This document shows positions 33,239 through 41,942 of a DNA stretch of 64,000 nucleotides, piece after piece. The stretch lies in contig NZ_JAHLQN010000001.1 in the NCBI RefSeq assembly GCF_018919205.1, positions 1-64,000 of the forward strand, given 5' to 3'. The stretch comes from Dysosmobacter acutus. GTDB lineage: Bacteria; Bacillota; Clostridia; Oscillospirales; Oscillospiraceae. How positions within the stretch are numbered: the first letter of the stretch is position 1; every line of letters starts with the position of its first letter. Both the position numbers and the translations under genes were made by a program. A model generated the notes under the pieces. That model did no database searches and was not told the origin of the DNA. It was given only the letters and a program-made list of their open reading frames with translations.

Positions 33239-34435
33239 TTACAAAAGCGCCCCAAACTCCGAGCCCGTATAGAGGCAGGTGGCGCCGCACAGAGTCACCG
33301 CCCCGGTCAAAATCGCCTGTTCATTGAACACCAGCCGGGGGCTGTGGAGCGACAGACGGCTTTCGGGCCGCTCATCGCCAGTGCCGACGCGGAAAAATGT
33401 CCCGGGCACAGTTTGCAGGTAGCAGGCAAAGTCCTCGCTGCCCATTGAGGGAGAATCCAATTCACGCACGTGCTCCCCGCCCAAAAGGCGGGCCGCGGAC
33501 TCCTCCACCAGCCCGGTGAGTTCTTCTGACGGGATCAGGGGCGGGCAGCCTTCCGTGAACTCGGTATCCGCGCTTGTATTCAGGCTCTGGGCCGTCAGTG
33601 TGGCCATTCGCCGGATGCTGTCACGGATCCGCCGCCGGGCCTCATTGGACACCGTCCGCATCGTTCCCTCCAACACGGCCTCTGTGGGGATCGTATTGGC
33701 CGCAGTTCCCGCCGCCAGTTTTCCAACCGTCACGACAGCCGGCTCCGTGGGTTTTTGCTCCCGGGAGACAATGGTCTGCAATTGGGTGACGAGGTAGGCG
33801 GCCGCCACCACCGGATCGGCGGTTTTGTGGGGATGGGCTCCATGGCCTCCGGCGGCGTGGATTCGGATGCGGAACCGGTCCGATCCCGCCATCATCGCCC
33901 CTTTGCGGACACCGATCTCTCCGGCGGACAGCTCCGGCCAGGTGTGCAGGCCGAATATGGCCTCCACACGGGGCTGTTCCAAGCATCCGCTTTTCAGTAT
34001 GGTCCGGGCTCCCGCCAGCTGCTCCTCCGCAGGCTGGAAGATAAATTTTACCGTTCCATGCAGCCTGTCGCGTCGCTCGGACAGCAGCCGGGCGGCGGCC
34101 AGCACCGCGGCAGTATGAAGATCATGGCCGCAGGCGTGGCAAATGCCGTCTCTCCGGGAGGCAAAGGGCAGACCCGTCTGCTCTTGCACCGGCAGCGCGT
34201 CAATATCCGCCCGGACCGCCGCGGTCTTTCCCGGATACGCCCCATTCAGGACGCCGACAACCCCCGTCTTGTCCCCGCCCGGCTGACAGTCGATTCCGCA
34301 GGAGCGCAGCTCCCGCTCGATCAGGCGGCTGGTTTCCACCTCTTCAAATGCCGTTTCCGGGTTTTCATGGAGGATGCGGCGGATCGTGATGAACTTCTCT
34401 TCCAACTCTTTGGCGCGGTCCATGAGGGAAGACAT
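33239..34435 (-). CDS. M20 family amidohydrolase
   Basis: A 398-aa dinuclear metallohydrolase of the M20D (hippurate hydrolase/N-acyl-amino-acid amidohydrolase) type. Metal-binding motifs are intact: CHACGHDLHT near residue 95, FQPAEE with the catalytic Glu near 130 and GLHTWP near 160; SMGSEDFACY near 355 completes the site. Cytoplasmic release of amino acids from N-acyl or aromatic conjugates is typical. It is the last gene of the peptide-uptake operon. GAAGGAGGTG precedes the ATG at 34435. Confidence 0.9.
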   Translation of the reverse strand: MSSLMDRAKELEEKFITIRRILHENPETAFEEVETSRLIERELRSCGIDCQPGGDKTGVVGVLNGAYPGKTAAVRADIDALPVQEQTGLPFASRRDGICHACGHDLHTAAVLAAARLLSERRDRLHGTVKFIFQPAEEQLAGARTILKSGCLEQPRVEAIFGLHTWPELSAGEIGVRKGAMMAGSDRFRIRIHAAGGHGAHPHKTADPVVAAAYLVTQLQTIVSREQKPTEPAVVTVGKLAAGTAANTIPTEAVLEGTMRTVSNEARRRIRDSIRRMATLTAQSLNTSADTEFTEGCPPLIPSEELTGLVEESAARLLGGEHVRELDSPSMGSEDFACYLQTVPGTFFRVGTGDERPESRLSLHSPRLVFNEQAILTGAVTLCGATCLYTGSEFGALL

Positions 34436-34553
34436 GCTTACACCTCCTTCGTACATTGATACACTCAGCAGGTCTTGCGGAACATGCCTTTCAGGATAAA
34501 GAACTTACCGGGAATCCCTTCTTCACAGACATGCTGATCCCCCAAAACGCCGG

Positions 34554-34922
34554 TCAGTCCTTCACCGCCACCGCGTCCAACTCCACGGTGGCCTTACCGG
34601 CCAAAGCGCCGACCACCATCAGCGTTCGGGCGGGTGGGTTCTTGGCGAACTGCTCACAATACACTTTGTTGAACGGCGCGATGTCCTTTTGATCCGTCAG
34701 GATCGCGGTGATCTTGACCACATCGGCCAGGGTGCAGCCCTGCTCTTCCAGCACAGAGCTCAGACCGGAGATGGCAAAGCGTGTCTGCTCCTCTGCGGAA
34801 TCGGGAATGGTTCCCGTTGACGGATCGATTCCCACCTTTCCGGAGATGTAAAGCGTATTGCCTGCCCAGACGCACATGGAAAAGGGGCTTCCTTCCTTTT
34901 TGGGTGGTATAAACTGCTTCAT
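34554..34922 (-). CDS. ridA: RidA family (YjgF/UK114) protein
   Basis: A 122-aa trimeric deaminase family protein that hydrolyses reactive enamine/imine intermediates to 2-oxo acids. The C-terminal NPPARTLMVVGALAGKATVELDAVA segment contains the substrate-anchoring Arg and conserved Glu. Start at 34922 with AAAGGAAACAAG upstream. Its place in a peptide/amino-acid catabolic operon fits protection from 2-aminoacrylate produced by PLP enzymes. Confidence 0.9.
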   Translation of the reverse strand: MKQFIPPKKEGSPFSMCVWAGNTLYISGKVGIDPSTGTIPDSAEEQTRFAISGLSSVLEEQGCTLADVVKITAILTDQKDIAPFNKVYCEQFAKNPPARTLMVVGALAGKATVELDAVAVKD

Positions 34923-34968
34923 CTTGTTTCCTTTCTCTTCAGAAGATTGTTCGGTCAAGACAGCCGAA

Positions 34969-36504
34969 TCAGTTCGCGACAATGGTCTTCACATCCAGGG
35001 AGTCATCCAACTTCTGGGTCCAGGAGATGCCGTCCGCCTTGCCGAACACAGAGCGGGGTTCACAGATGAAGGCCAGGCCAGCATCCTCGTTCATGGCCAG
35101 CAGCGCCTCCTGCAGATAGGCTTCGTGGGCCTTCGTGTCAACCGTCACAGCGGCGGAGCGCATGTTCTCGTCGAACTTGTCGTTCTTCCAGATGGCATAG
35201 GCCTGATCGGAGATGAGGTAGGAGTTGGCGGTGTAGGCGTCAAAGGCGGGAGACCAGTACCAGCCAATCAGCCACGCGCCCTCAGAGGCCTCCTTCTGCT
35301 TCAGTCCCTCCAGGAAGGTGCCCCACTCCCAGACCTTTACCTCCACATCGATGCCCAATTCCCTCCACATGCCGGCAATTGCCTCCGCGATTTCCTTGTC
35401 GTTGGGATATCTGCCCTGGGGCGTATTCAGCGTGATCTTGAATCCGTCGCCGTATCCCGCCTCGCTCAGCAGCGCGGCAGCCTGCCCGGCGTCATAGGTA
35501 TAGGGGTTGCAGGCCTCGTTGTAGCCCACAACGCCTTCACTGGCCATCTGGCCGCTGAGCGGTGTGGCAAGGCTCTGGGAAACGCCGGTGATCAGAGCCT
35601 CCCGGTCGATGGCATAGTTCAGGGCCTGGCGGACCTTTACGTCCGAGGTGGGGGCATCAGGGTCCAGGGCCTGAAGATGCAGCACCAGTCCCATAGCCAT
35701 GGGGGAGTCCACCGTGCTGTAGCCGGAGGCTGTTCTGACCTGGCTGATGGAGGTAGAGGGGATGTTGTAGGCGATGTCCACGTCACCGGCCAGCAGCGCG
35801 GCCACACGGGTGGATGCCTCGGGGGTAATCTGCCAGGTGACGTCCTTCATGGCGGGCGCGTCGCCCCAATAGTCCTCATTGGCCGTCAGAATGATATTCT
35901 GGTCCGGAACCCAGGAGACAAACTTGTAGGCGCCTGTTCCCACCGGATTCTGGGAGAGGACGGAAAGCTCGCTGTCCCCATAATACTGCTGCGGCACCAT
36001 GTACAAAGCGTCCAGATAGGTCAGAAGCAGCGGATAGGGCTCGTCGGTAATCAGGTCCACGGTGTACTCATCAATGACATTGGCGGTCTTCAGGGGCGCC
36101 AGCTTGACGGTCTTGATGGAATTGAGGTCTGTGTCCCAGATTCTCTCCACGTTGTACCGGACTGTCTCTGCGTTGAACGCTTCCCCGTTGTGGAATTTCA
36201 CGTCCTCACGGAGATGAAAGCGGACGGTGGTATCGTCGATCTGTTCCCAGCTCTCCGCCAGCAGGGGGGCAATCTCGCCGTCGCTGCTGATTTTTACCAG
36301 CCCTTCAAAGATGCAGCGGTAGATATCCTGGATGGAGCGGGTATCATCGGTGTAGGGATCCAGGCTGCCAGGTCCCCCTCCGACGGCGATGGTTACGGAG
36401 GTTTTCTCCTCCCCTTCCTGCCGCGCCTGATCGCCGCAGCCCGTCAGCGCATAAGCGCTGATCAGCAGTACAGCGGCCAACAGCAATGCCTGTATACGTT
36501 TCAT
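34969..36504 (-). CDS. ABC transporter substrate-binding lipoprotein, dipeptide/oligopeptide (SBP_bac_5)
   Basis: A 511-aa family 5 solute-binding protein with a lipoprotein signal (lipobox LTGC, Cys about residue 23). Family features include a GSLDPYTDD start, DDTTVRFHLREDVKFHNGEAF near 105-125 and a region II with KVRQALNYAIDREALI near 300. It captures peptides outside the membrane for the permeases and ATPases encoded upstream in the same operon. GAAAGGAGAAACCC precedes the ATG. The ligand cannot be told from sequence. Confidence 0.93.
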   Translation of the reverse strand: MKRIQALLLAAVLLISAYALTGCGDQARQEGEEKTSVTIAVGGGPGSLDPYTDDTRSIQDIYRCIFEGLVKISSDGEIAPLLAESWEQIDDTTVRFHLREDVKFHNGEAFNAETVRYNVERIWDTDLNSIKTVKLAPLKTANVIDEYTVDLITDEPYPLLLTYLDALYMVPQQYYGDSELSVLSQNPVGTGAYKFVSWVPDQNIILTANEDYWGDAPAMKDVTWQITPEASTRVAALLAGDVDIAYNIPSTSISQVRTASGYSTVDSPMAMGLVLHLQALDPDAPTSDVKVRQALNYAIDREALITGVSQSLATPLSGQMASEGVVGYNEACNPYTYDAGQAAALLSEAGYGDGFKITLNTPQGRYPNDKEIAEAIAGMWRELGIDVEVKVWEWGTFLEGLKQKEASEGAWLIGWYWSPAFDAYTANSYLISDQAYAIWKNDKFDENMRSAAVTVDTKAHEAYLQEALLAMNEDAGLAFICEPRSVFGKADGISWTQKLDDSLDVKTIVAN

Positions 36505-36574
36505 AGGGTTTCTCCTTTCATCAATCGCAATCTTATTTGGTTGTTGTGGCTCACTGAAAAAGACATCTGCCGCG

Positions 36575-37414
36575 TCACTCCATTTTGAGGACTCGGCGCA
36601 TGAAATCGCCAAGGATAGTGATGGATGCGCAGGTGATAAAAATTGCCAGGCCCGGGATCGTGGCCACCCACCAGGCGGTGGCCAGGACCGCGCGGCCGTC
36701 GGAGGTCATCAGCCCCCAGCTGGAGCTGTCCGCCGGAACGCCCATGCCGATGAAGCTCAACGCGGATTCCAGCAGGATCATCCGGGCCGCCTCCGTGGTG
36801 GCCAGGGTGGTGATGATGCCCATCACGTTGGGCACAATGTGCTTCATGAGAATCCACCCGGGAGAGGCCCCCATGGAAACCGCCGCCCGGACATAGTCCA
36901 TGGACCGCAGCGTGATCGCCTGGGAACGGGCCATGCGGGCATATCGGGGCCAGCTGGTGATGGACAAGATGAGGATGACGCTCCAGAGCGAGGGGTCGAA
37001 AATAGAGGCCAGCGTCAGCGCCAGCACAAAAAAGGGAATCGACATCTGGGTGTCGGTGACGGCGCAGGTCACAAGGTCCAGCGCACCGCCGAAATAGCCC
37101 GCCATCACGCCGATGAGGACGCCAAGGACACCGGCGAAGAGAACGCTGGCCAGGCACACCAGGAGCGACACCCGGCTGCCGTAGATGACCCGGCTCAAAA
37201 TATCCCGTCCTAACTGGTCCGTCCCGAAGAGGTTGGCCAGACTGGGCGCGGAAAGGCAGTTCCGCAGATCCTGCTTCAGCGGGTCCATAGGGGCAAGCGC
37301 GCCGGCGAACAGGGCGCAGAGCACAATCACGATCAAAATGACAGCGGCCACATAGTGGGTCGGCCTTGCCAGATACCGGGCCCGCTGCAAAAGCCTGTTG
37401 GACTGTTTTTTCAT
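36575..37414 (-). CDS. Peptide ABC transporter permease (DppC/OppC type)
   Basis: A 279-aa inner-membrane permease with an N-terminal segment (about 22-42), the FGTDQLGRDILSRVIYGSR motif near residue 65 typical of DppC, five further membrane segments, and the EAA loop near 180-200 (AAVSMGASPGWILMKHIVPN). TAAGAGGAGGAGCT precedes the ATG at 37414; an upstream extension in the same frame lacks support. Confidence 0.93.
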   Translation of the reverse strand: MKKQSNRLLQRARYLARPTHYVAAVILIVIVLCALFAGALAPMDPLKQDLRNCLSAPSLANLFGTDQLGRDILSRVIYGSRVSLLVCLASVLFAGVLGVLIGVMAGYFGGALDLVTCAVTDTQMSIPFFVLALTLASIFDPSLWSVILILSITSWPRYARMARSQAITLRSMDYVRAAVSMGASPGWILMKHIVPNVMGIITTLATTEAARMILLESALSFIGMGVPADSSSWGLMTSDGRAVLATAWWVATIPGLAIFITCASITILGDFMRRVLKME

Positions 37415-37425
37415 AGCTCCTCCTC

Positions 37426-38352
37426 TTACCCCATACGCACCCGGGGATCCAGCACCGAATAGGCCAAATCCACGATCAGATTCACGAGGGCCACGGTGAC
37501 CGCGCACACCAGCACAAAGGTCTGAGTCAGCGCAAAGTCCCGGTTGAAGATGGCGCTGACCGCCAGGCGGCCCATGCCGGAATAGCCGAACACCACCTCC
37601 GTGACCACAGAGCCGCCCATCAGCGAACCAAACTGCATGCCCACCGCCGTAATGGTGGGCAGCGCCGCGTTGCGGATCACGTGCCGGGCGATCACCCTGC
37701 GCTCCGTCAGGCCCTTGGCCTTGGCAGTGCGGATGTAGTCCTGACCCATCACCTGCAGCACGCTGGTCCGGACGATCCGGGCGTACATGCCGGCCTCAAA
37801 GGTTCCCAGGGTGATGGCGGGCAGGACCATGTGCTTCCATGTCCCCACGCCGGAGGATGGAAACCAGCGGAGCTTTACGGCAAACAGCAGAATCAGCATC
37901 AGCGCCCACCAGAAGGTAGGGATGCTCTGACCCAGCAAAGACACGGTGGAGACAATGCTGTCCGTGCTGGTTCCCGCCTTCCGGGCCGCCAGAATGCCGG
38001 CGGGCACCGCAATGGCAAGCGCCACGCACAGCGCCACCAGCACAAGCTTCAGGGTCTGGAGATAAGGCATTTTGATGACCTCCAGAGCAGGCAGCCCATA
38101 GCTGAAGGAATCGCCGAAGTCGCCGTGGAGAATGCCCGCCAGAAAGCTGAAAAACTGCTGGATCAGCGGACGGTCCAGTCCCAGGCTGGCACGCATGGCC
38201 GCGATCTGCGCCTCGGAGGCGTCCAGGGGAAGGTAAAGCGCCACCGGGTCGCCGCTCAGCCGAACCAGAAAGAACACCACGGCGGCAATGCCCAGCAGGG
38301 ATAAAAGCAGCGTAACAATGCGCTTGCATAAGTAGACAATGGACTGTTTCAA
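37426..38352 (-). CDS. Peptide ABC transporter permease (DppB/OppB type)
   Basis: A 308-aa permease with six membrane segments. DppB features are RLSGDPVALYLP near residue 31, LGLDRPLIQQFFSFL near 57 with GDFGDSF, and the EAA motif region near 200-225 (KAKGLTERRVIARHVIRNAALP). It likely starts at TTG 38352, with AAGGAGGCGGAG directly upstream. It is followed by the DppC-type gene after 11 bp. Confidence 0.93.
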   Translation of the reverse strand: MKQSIVYLCKRIVTLLLSLLGIAAVVFFLVRLSGDPVALYLPLDASEAQIAAMRASLGLDRPLIQQFFSFLAGILHGDFGDSFSYGLPALEVIKMPYLQTLKLVLVALCVALAIAVPAGILAARKAGTSTDSIVSTVSLLGQSIPTFWWALMLILLFAVKLRWFPSSGVGTWKHMVLPAITLGTFEAGMYARIVRTSVLQVMGQDYIRTAKAKGLTERRVIARHVIRNAALPTITAVGMQFGSLMGGSVVTEVVFGYSGMGRLAVSAIFNRDFALTQTFVLVCAVTVALVNLIVDLAYSVLDPRVRMG

Positions 38353-38368
38353 GACTCCGCCTCCTTGC

Positions 38369-39469
38369 TTATGAGAGTTTCAGACTGCTCCAGTCGGCGG
38401 ACCTGGACAGGATCCTGCCGCCTTCGGCCGTGACAAGGACGGTATCTTCGATGTGCATGATTGCGCCCAGGTTCCGGTGGGCCGGCTCCAGATTGATGAC
38501 CATGTTCTCCTCCAGTGCAATGTCCGAATCCGGGCCGATGATAGGCGTGTCGTGCTGGCCCAGGCCCAGACCGTGGCCGGTGATGGTATAGGCGTAAATC
38601 AGCCGATGCTGTTCAAAGAGCTCCAGACAGAGATTGTGCAGCTCCCTGCCCCGGATCCCCGGTCTGGCCGCGGCAATGATCTGAGCCTGGATATGATAGA
38701 GAATCTCCCAATACTCCCTCTGCTCCCCGGTGGGTTCTCCCACAACAACCGTTCTCGCCAGGTCGGACATATATCCAGAAAAAATGCCTCCCGCATCCGT
38801 GCGGATGAGCTCTCCATTCTCCAGGGGGCGTATTTCCGCCTTAGGATGGGCCAGTGCAGCGTTTTCGCCCGCGCCGCAGGTCACGTGCTCCACCAGGTCC
38901 GCTCCGTTTCGCAGCAGCTCGACAGCGATGCGGCTCTCCACGTTCTTTTCCATCTCCCCGGGCTTTGCGGTCATAAACGCCTGGCGGATGGCCCGGTCGG
39001 TGGCCAGAGCGGAGCTGTGCAGGAGCCGAATCTCCTCTGGTGTCTTAACCATGCGGACCCAGTCTGTGATCTGATCCGCGGCAACGAACTCCGCATCGGG
39101 CAGACAGTCTCTCAGCTCATCGTAAAAGCGGGCGCTGAGGGCAATCTTTTCAAGGCCGATTCTTCCGCTCATCAATCCATAGGAGCGGATGACGTTGGCC
39201 ACAAGCTCTATGGGAGAGTCGATGTACTCCCTGTAGAACACGGCGCCGCGGACCTTGGAGCTCTTTTCCACCAATGCCTCGGTGATGGCGCAGGCAACAA
39301 GAACCGGCTGACCCGACGCGGGAATCACAACGGCGCTCAATCGTGTGGGGATGGATCTGGCCGGGATCTTGTAGGCCTTGGTCAGATAGAAGACGCTGTC
39401 GTGTGAAGTGGCGACCAATGCGTCCAGTTTCTGTGTCTTCATTCTCTCCTGAATGCGCTGGATTTCCAA
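38369..39469 (-). CDS. M24 family Xaa-Pro peptidase
   Basis: A 366-aa creatinase-fold metallopeptidase. All five metal ligands are visible: Asp in RTDAGG, Asp in MSDLART, His in GHGLGLGQHD, Glu in NLEPAH and Glu in HIEDTVL. It removes N-terminal residues preceding proline in the cytoplasm, a sensible partner to a peptide importer. TTG 39469 is preferred as start because AAAGGAG lies 7 nt upstream of it; ATG 39487, which itself includes that AAAGGAG within its codons, is the alternative. Confidence 0.9.
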   Translation of the reverse strand: MEIQRIQERMKTQKLDALVATSHDSVFYLTKAYKIPARSIPTRLSAVVIPASGQPVLVACAITEALVEKSSKVRGAVFYREYIDSPIELVANVIRSYGLMSGRIGLEKIALSARFYDELRDCLPDAEFVAADQITDWVRMVKTPEEIRLLHSSALATDRAIRQAFMTAKPGEMEKNVESRIAVELLRNGADLVEHVTCGAGENAALAHPKAEIRPLENGELIRTDAGGIFSGYMSDLARTVVVGEPTGEQREYWEILYHIQAQIIAAARPGIRGRELHNLCLELFEQHRLIYAYTITGHGLGLGQHDTPIIGPDSDIALEENMVINLEPAHRNLGAIMHIEDTVLVTAEGGRILSRSADWSSLKLS

Positions 39470-39496
39470 ACGATCACTCCTTTCCATCCCGTTGTG

Positions 39497-40936
39497 TCAG
39501 TTCTCCGCGTAGTTATAAAGCAGATCGATAAACGAGGCCTCCAATTCCCGCAGTCCGGGGCGCTCATCACCGCTTTCGATGACAAGACACTCGTCAGGCC
39601 CCGCGTTGCCGCCCATGGTGATGCCGTTTCCAAAACCGGTGAGCACCTTGATGCCCAGCTTGTCGGAGATGACGCCCACCGGGTTGCTTGCGCTCTTTTT
39701 TGGCCAGATAAGGGGCTTGACCGGAGAATCCTCCAGGGCCCGGAGCGCGGCCTGAACAAGGTCGTCCTCCAGGTCGCTGCTGGTGGAGCCGTAGCCTCCC
39801 ATCACGTCCATCTCAATGTCCGCAAAGCCGTGGGCATCCAAATGGCCGCGCAGGGCGGAGAGCGTCTGCTCCACCGTCATGTTCCGAGGCAGGCGCAGGT
39901 CAAAGCGGGCAACCGCTTCCGTGGGCAGCGTGAAGAGCGGTGTTCCAGGGCCGGTGTAACCCGCCCGCAGGCCGTTGATGTTGAAGGAGGGGTGGAACAG
40001 ATAGCGCTTGAGAAGCTCCTTGCCCTCCAGGTCAAAGACGAATCGCTCAACCCTTCCGGGCTGGCCGGAGATGTATGGGAGGACATCCTGCAGAGGCCGG
40101 CCGTCGAACTGGGCAAGCAGCTCGTCGATGAGCCGGTCCTCCGCCTCTGTGGGCTGGGCCAGCCCCTCTCCGAATCCCTCAACGGTGACCTCCTGGGTTT
40201 CGGGATCAAACAGGGTGGACAGCGCCTGCACCAACCGCCAGACCGGACTGTCCACCACACACTGCGCCGAGCCGTGGACAAAAGAGCCCTGGGGGCCCCT
40301 GCCCCACTTTTCACCGCTGACCTTCATATCCAGGTGAATAAAGCCCTTGTTACCAAGCGTGATGATGGGCACGCCCGCAGGCGTTACTCCGGCCTCCGTA
40401 CACAGGCCGTAATCCGCCGCCGCCAGCCGTTTTTGATACTTTTCCAGCATAAAGGGGACGTTCCTGCTGGAGAGGAACTCCTCTCCCTCGATGAGCAGCA
40501 TCACATTGACCGGCAGGGTTCCGTCGGCTGCCACAATCTTCTTCAAAGCGTTGATAAAGGTCAGGATTGGCCCCTTGTTCCGCACGCCCCTGCCAAAAAG
40601 CACGCTTTTGAATTCGCCCCTTGGGCCAACCACGCCGCCAAAGGGCTCCACGGTCCAGCCCTGTCCCACGCTGTTGCAGTCAAAATAACCGTAGACCACC
40701 AGCGTCTTGGCCGCCTTGGCGTCGTAATAGCCCCAGACGCCGGGATAGCCCGGAGTCTCGATCAGCTCCGCCTCCGTGCAGTCCAACTCCTTGAGATGTC
40801 TCAGTATCAGCCCGGCGCACTCTCTCATCCCCTTCCCTTCACAGCTGATGCTGGGCTGGGCCACAAACTCCCGCAGATTTTCAAGGCTCACATCCAGTGT
40901 TTTTTCAGAATAAAGCAGACTTTCTTTTCTTGACAT
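39497..40936 (-). CDS. M20 family peptidase-like protein with altered metal ligands
   Basis: A 479-aa protein of the M20 dipeptidase group (length and the EGEEFLSSRNV, PKKSASNPVG and GNAGPDECLV blocks agree). The usual first ligand motif GHxD is YGYFDCN near residue 85, and the bridging-Asp motif GRGxxDxKG is GRGVRNKG near 116, so a His and an Asp ligand are replaced. The second-shell Glu-Glu pair is kept. It may have a changed metal site or be catalytically inactive. AAGGAGAAGCTGCG precedes the ATG. It sits between transporter ATPase and M24 genes. Confidence 0.85.
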   Translation of the reverse strand: MSRKESLLYSEKTLDVSLENLREFVAQPSISCEGKGMRECAGLILRHLKELDCTEAELIETPGYPGVWGYYDAKAAKTLVVYGYFDCNSVGQGWTVEPFGGVVGPRGEFKSVLFGRGVRNKGPILTFINALKKIVAADGTLPVNVMLLIEGEEFLSSRNVPFMLEKYQKRLAAADYGLCTEAGVTPAGVPIITLGNKGFIHLDMKVSGEKWGRGPQGSFVHGSAQCVVDSPVWRLVQALSTLFDPETQEVTVEGFGEGLAQPTEAEDRLIDELLAQFDGRPLQDVLPYISGQPGRVERFVFDLEGKELLKRYLFHPSFNINGLRAGYTGPGTPLFTLPTEAVARFDLRLPRNMTVEQTLSALRGHLDAHGFADIEMDVMGGYGSTSSDLEDDLVQAALRALEDSPVKPLIWPKKSASNPVGVISDKLGIKVLTGFGNGITMGGNAGPDECLVIESGDERPGLRELEASFIDLLYNYAEN

Positions 40937-40993
40937 CGCAGCTTCTCCTTACCGTTGTCTCAATTTCGTATTTGCTCTGCGCCGCGCAGGCGT

Positions 40994-41938
40994 TTATTCA
41001 TAGAGCCAGCACGCCACCTGATGGCCTCCGCCCGTGTCCTTCAGCGTCACATCTCCTTGCAGGCATCGCTGCGAGGCATGGGGGCAGCGTGGAGCGAAGC
41101 GGCAGCCGGGCTTGGGGTTGATGGGGTTGGAGAGTTCTCCCTTGATGAAGGTGCGCTCTCTCTTTTCCATCAGCTTCGGAATGGGGATTGCCGCCAGCAG
41201 CGCCTGGGTATATGGGTGCATGGGATGTTCAAAAATCTCCCTGGAGGAGGCCAGCTCGATGCACTGGCCCAGGTACATGACCGCAATTTTTGTGGAGATG
41301 TGCTTGACCACCGCCAGATTGTGGGTGATGAACACATAGGTCAGGTGCATGGACTCCTGAAGGTCCATCAGCAGGTTCAGAATCTGGGCCTGGATGGATA
41401 CGTCCAGCGCGGAGACCGGCTCGTCGCAGACGATCATCCTCGGATTCAGGGCCAGGGCCCGGGCCACGCAGATCCGCTGCCGCCGCCCGCCGTCCAGCTC
41501 GTTGGGATACATGCTGGCAAAGCGGGGCGAGAGGCCCGCCATCTCCATCAGCTCCTTCACCCGGTCATTTGCCTCCGATCGAGTCCGATACACCTTGTTG
41601 ATGAGAAGCGGTTCCGCGATGAGGTCCAAGACCTGGATGCGGGAGTCCAGGCTGAAGAGGGGGTCCTGAAAGATGATCTGCATATTGGGCCGCAGCTTCT
41701 TCCGCTCGGCGCGGCCACAGCTGACAATGCTCTTACCCTGAAAGAGCACATCTCCGGAGGTAGGACGCTCCAGGCCCAGGACCACCCGGCCCAATGTGGA
41801 TTTGCCGCAGCCGGACTCGCCGACCACGCCCAGGGTCTCGCCCTCCTCCACACAGATGCTGACGCCGTCCACGGCATGGAGCTTTCCGTTTTTCACGTCG
41901 TAGTACTTTTTCAAATCCTTTGTTTCCAGCAGGGTCAT
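40994..41938 (-). CDS. Peptide ABC transporter ATP-binding protein (DppF/OppF type)
   Basis: A 314-aa ATPase with Walker [10 protein letters not shown] near residue 41, Q-loop IIFQDP, Walker [14 protein letters not shown], the H-loop His in FITHNL, and the C-terminal oligopeptide-transporter Cys motif ([11 protein letters not shown]). The ABC signature reads LDGGRRQR where LSGGQ is normal, a notable change at the Ser. The start at 41938 is supported by GGAGGAATGACGCT, 4 bp after the DppD-type gene. Confidence 0.92.
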   Translation of the reverse strand: MTLLETKDLKKYYDVKNGKLHAVDGVSICVEEGETLGVVGESGCGKSTLGRVVLGLERPTSGDVLFQGKSIVSCGRAERKKLRPNMQIIFQDPLFSLDSRIQVLDLIAEPLLINKVYRTRSEANDRVKELMEMAGLSPRFASMYPNELDGGRRQRICVARALALNPRMIVCDEPVSALDVSIQAQILNLLMDLQESMHLTYVFITHNLAVVKHISTKIAVMYLGQCIELASSREIFEHPMHPYTQALLAAIPIPKLMEKRERTFIKGELSNPINPKPGCRFAPRCPHASQRCLQGDVTLKDTGGGHQVACWLYE

Positions 41939-41942
41939 AGCG

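Noticed and set aside
34858-36588. 576-aa plus-strand open frame
   Set aside because: Antisense to the peptide-binding lipoprotein gene, whose signal peptide, lipobox and family motifs are clear.
39494-40933. 479-aa plus-strand frame fully opposite the M20-like gene
   Set aside because: Composition is that of a reverse-complement shadow; no initiation signal and no recognisable motif.
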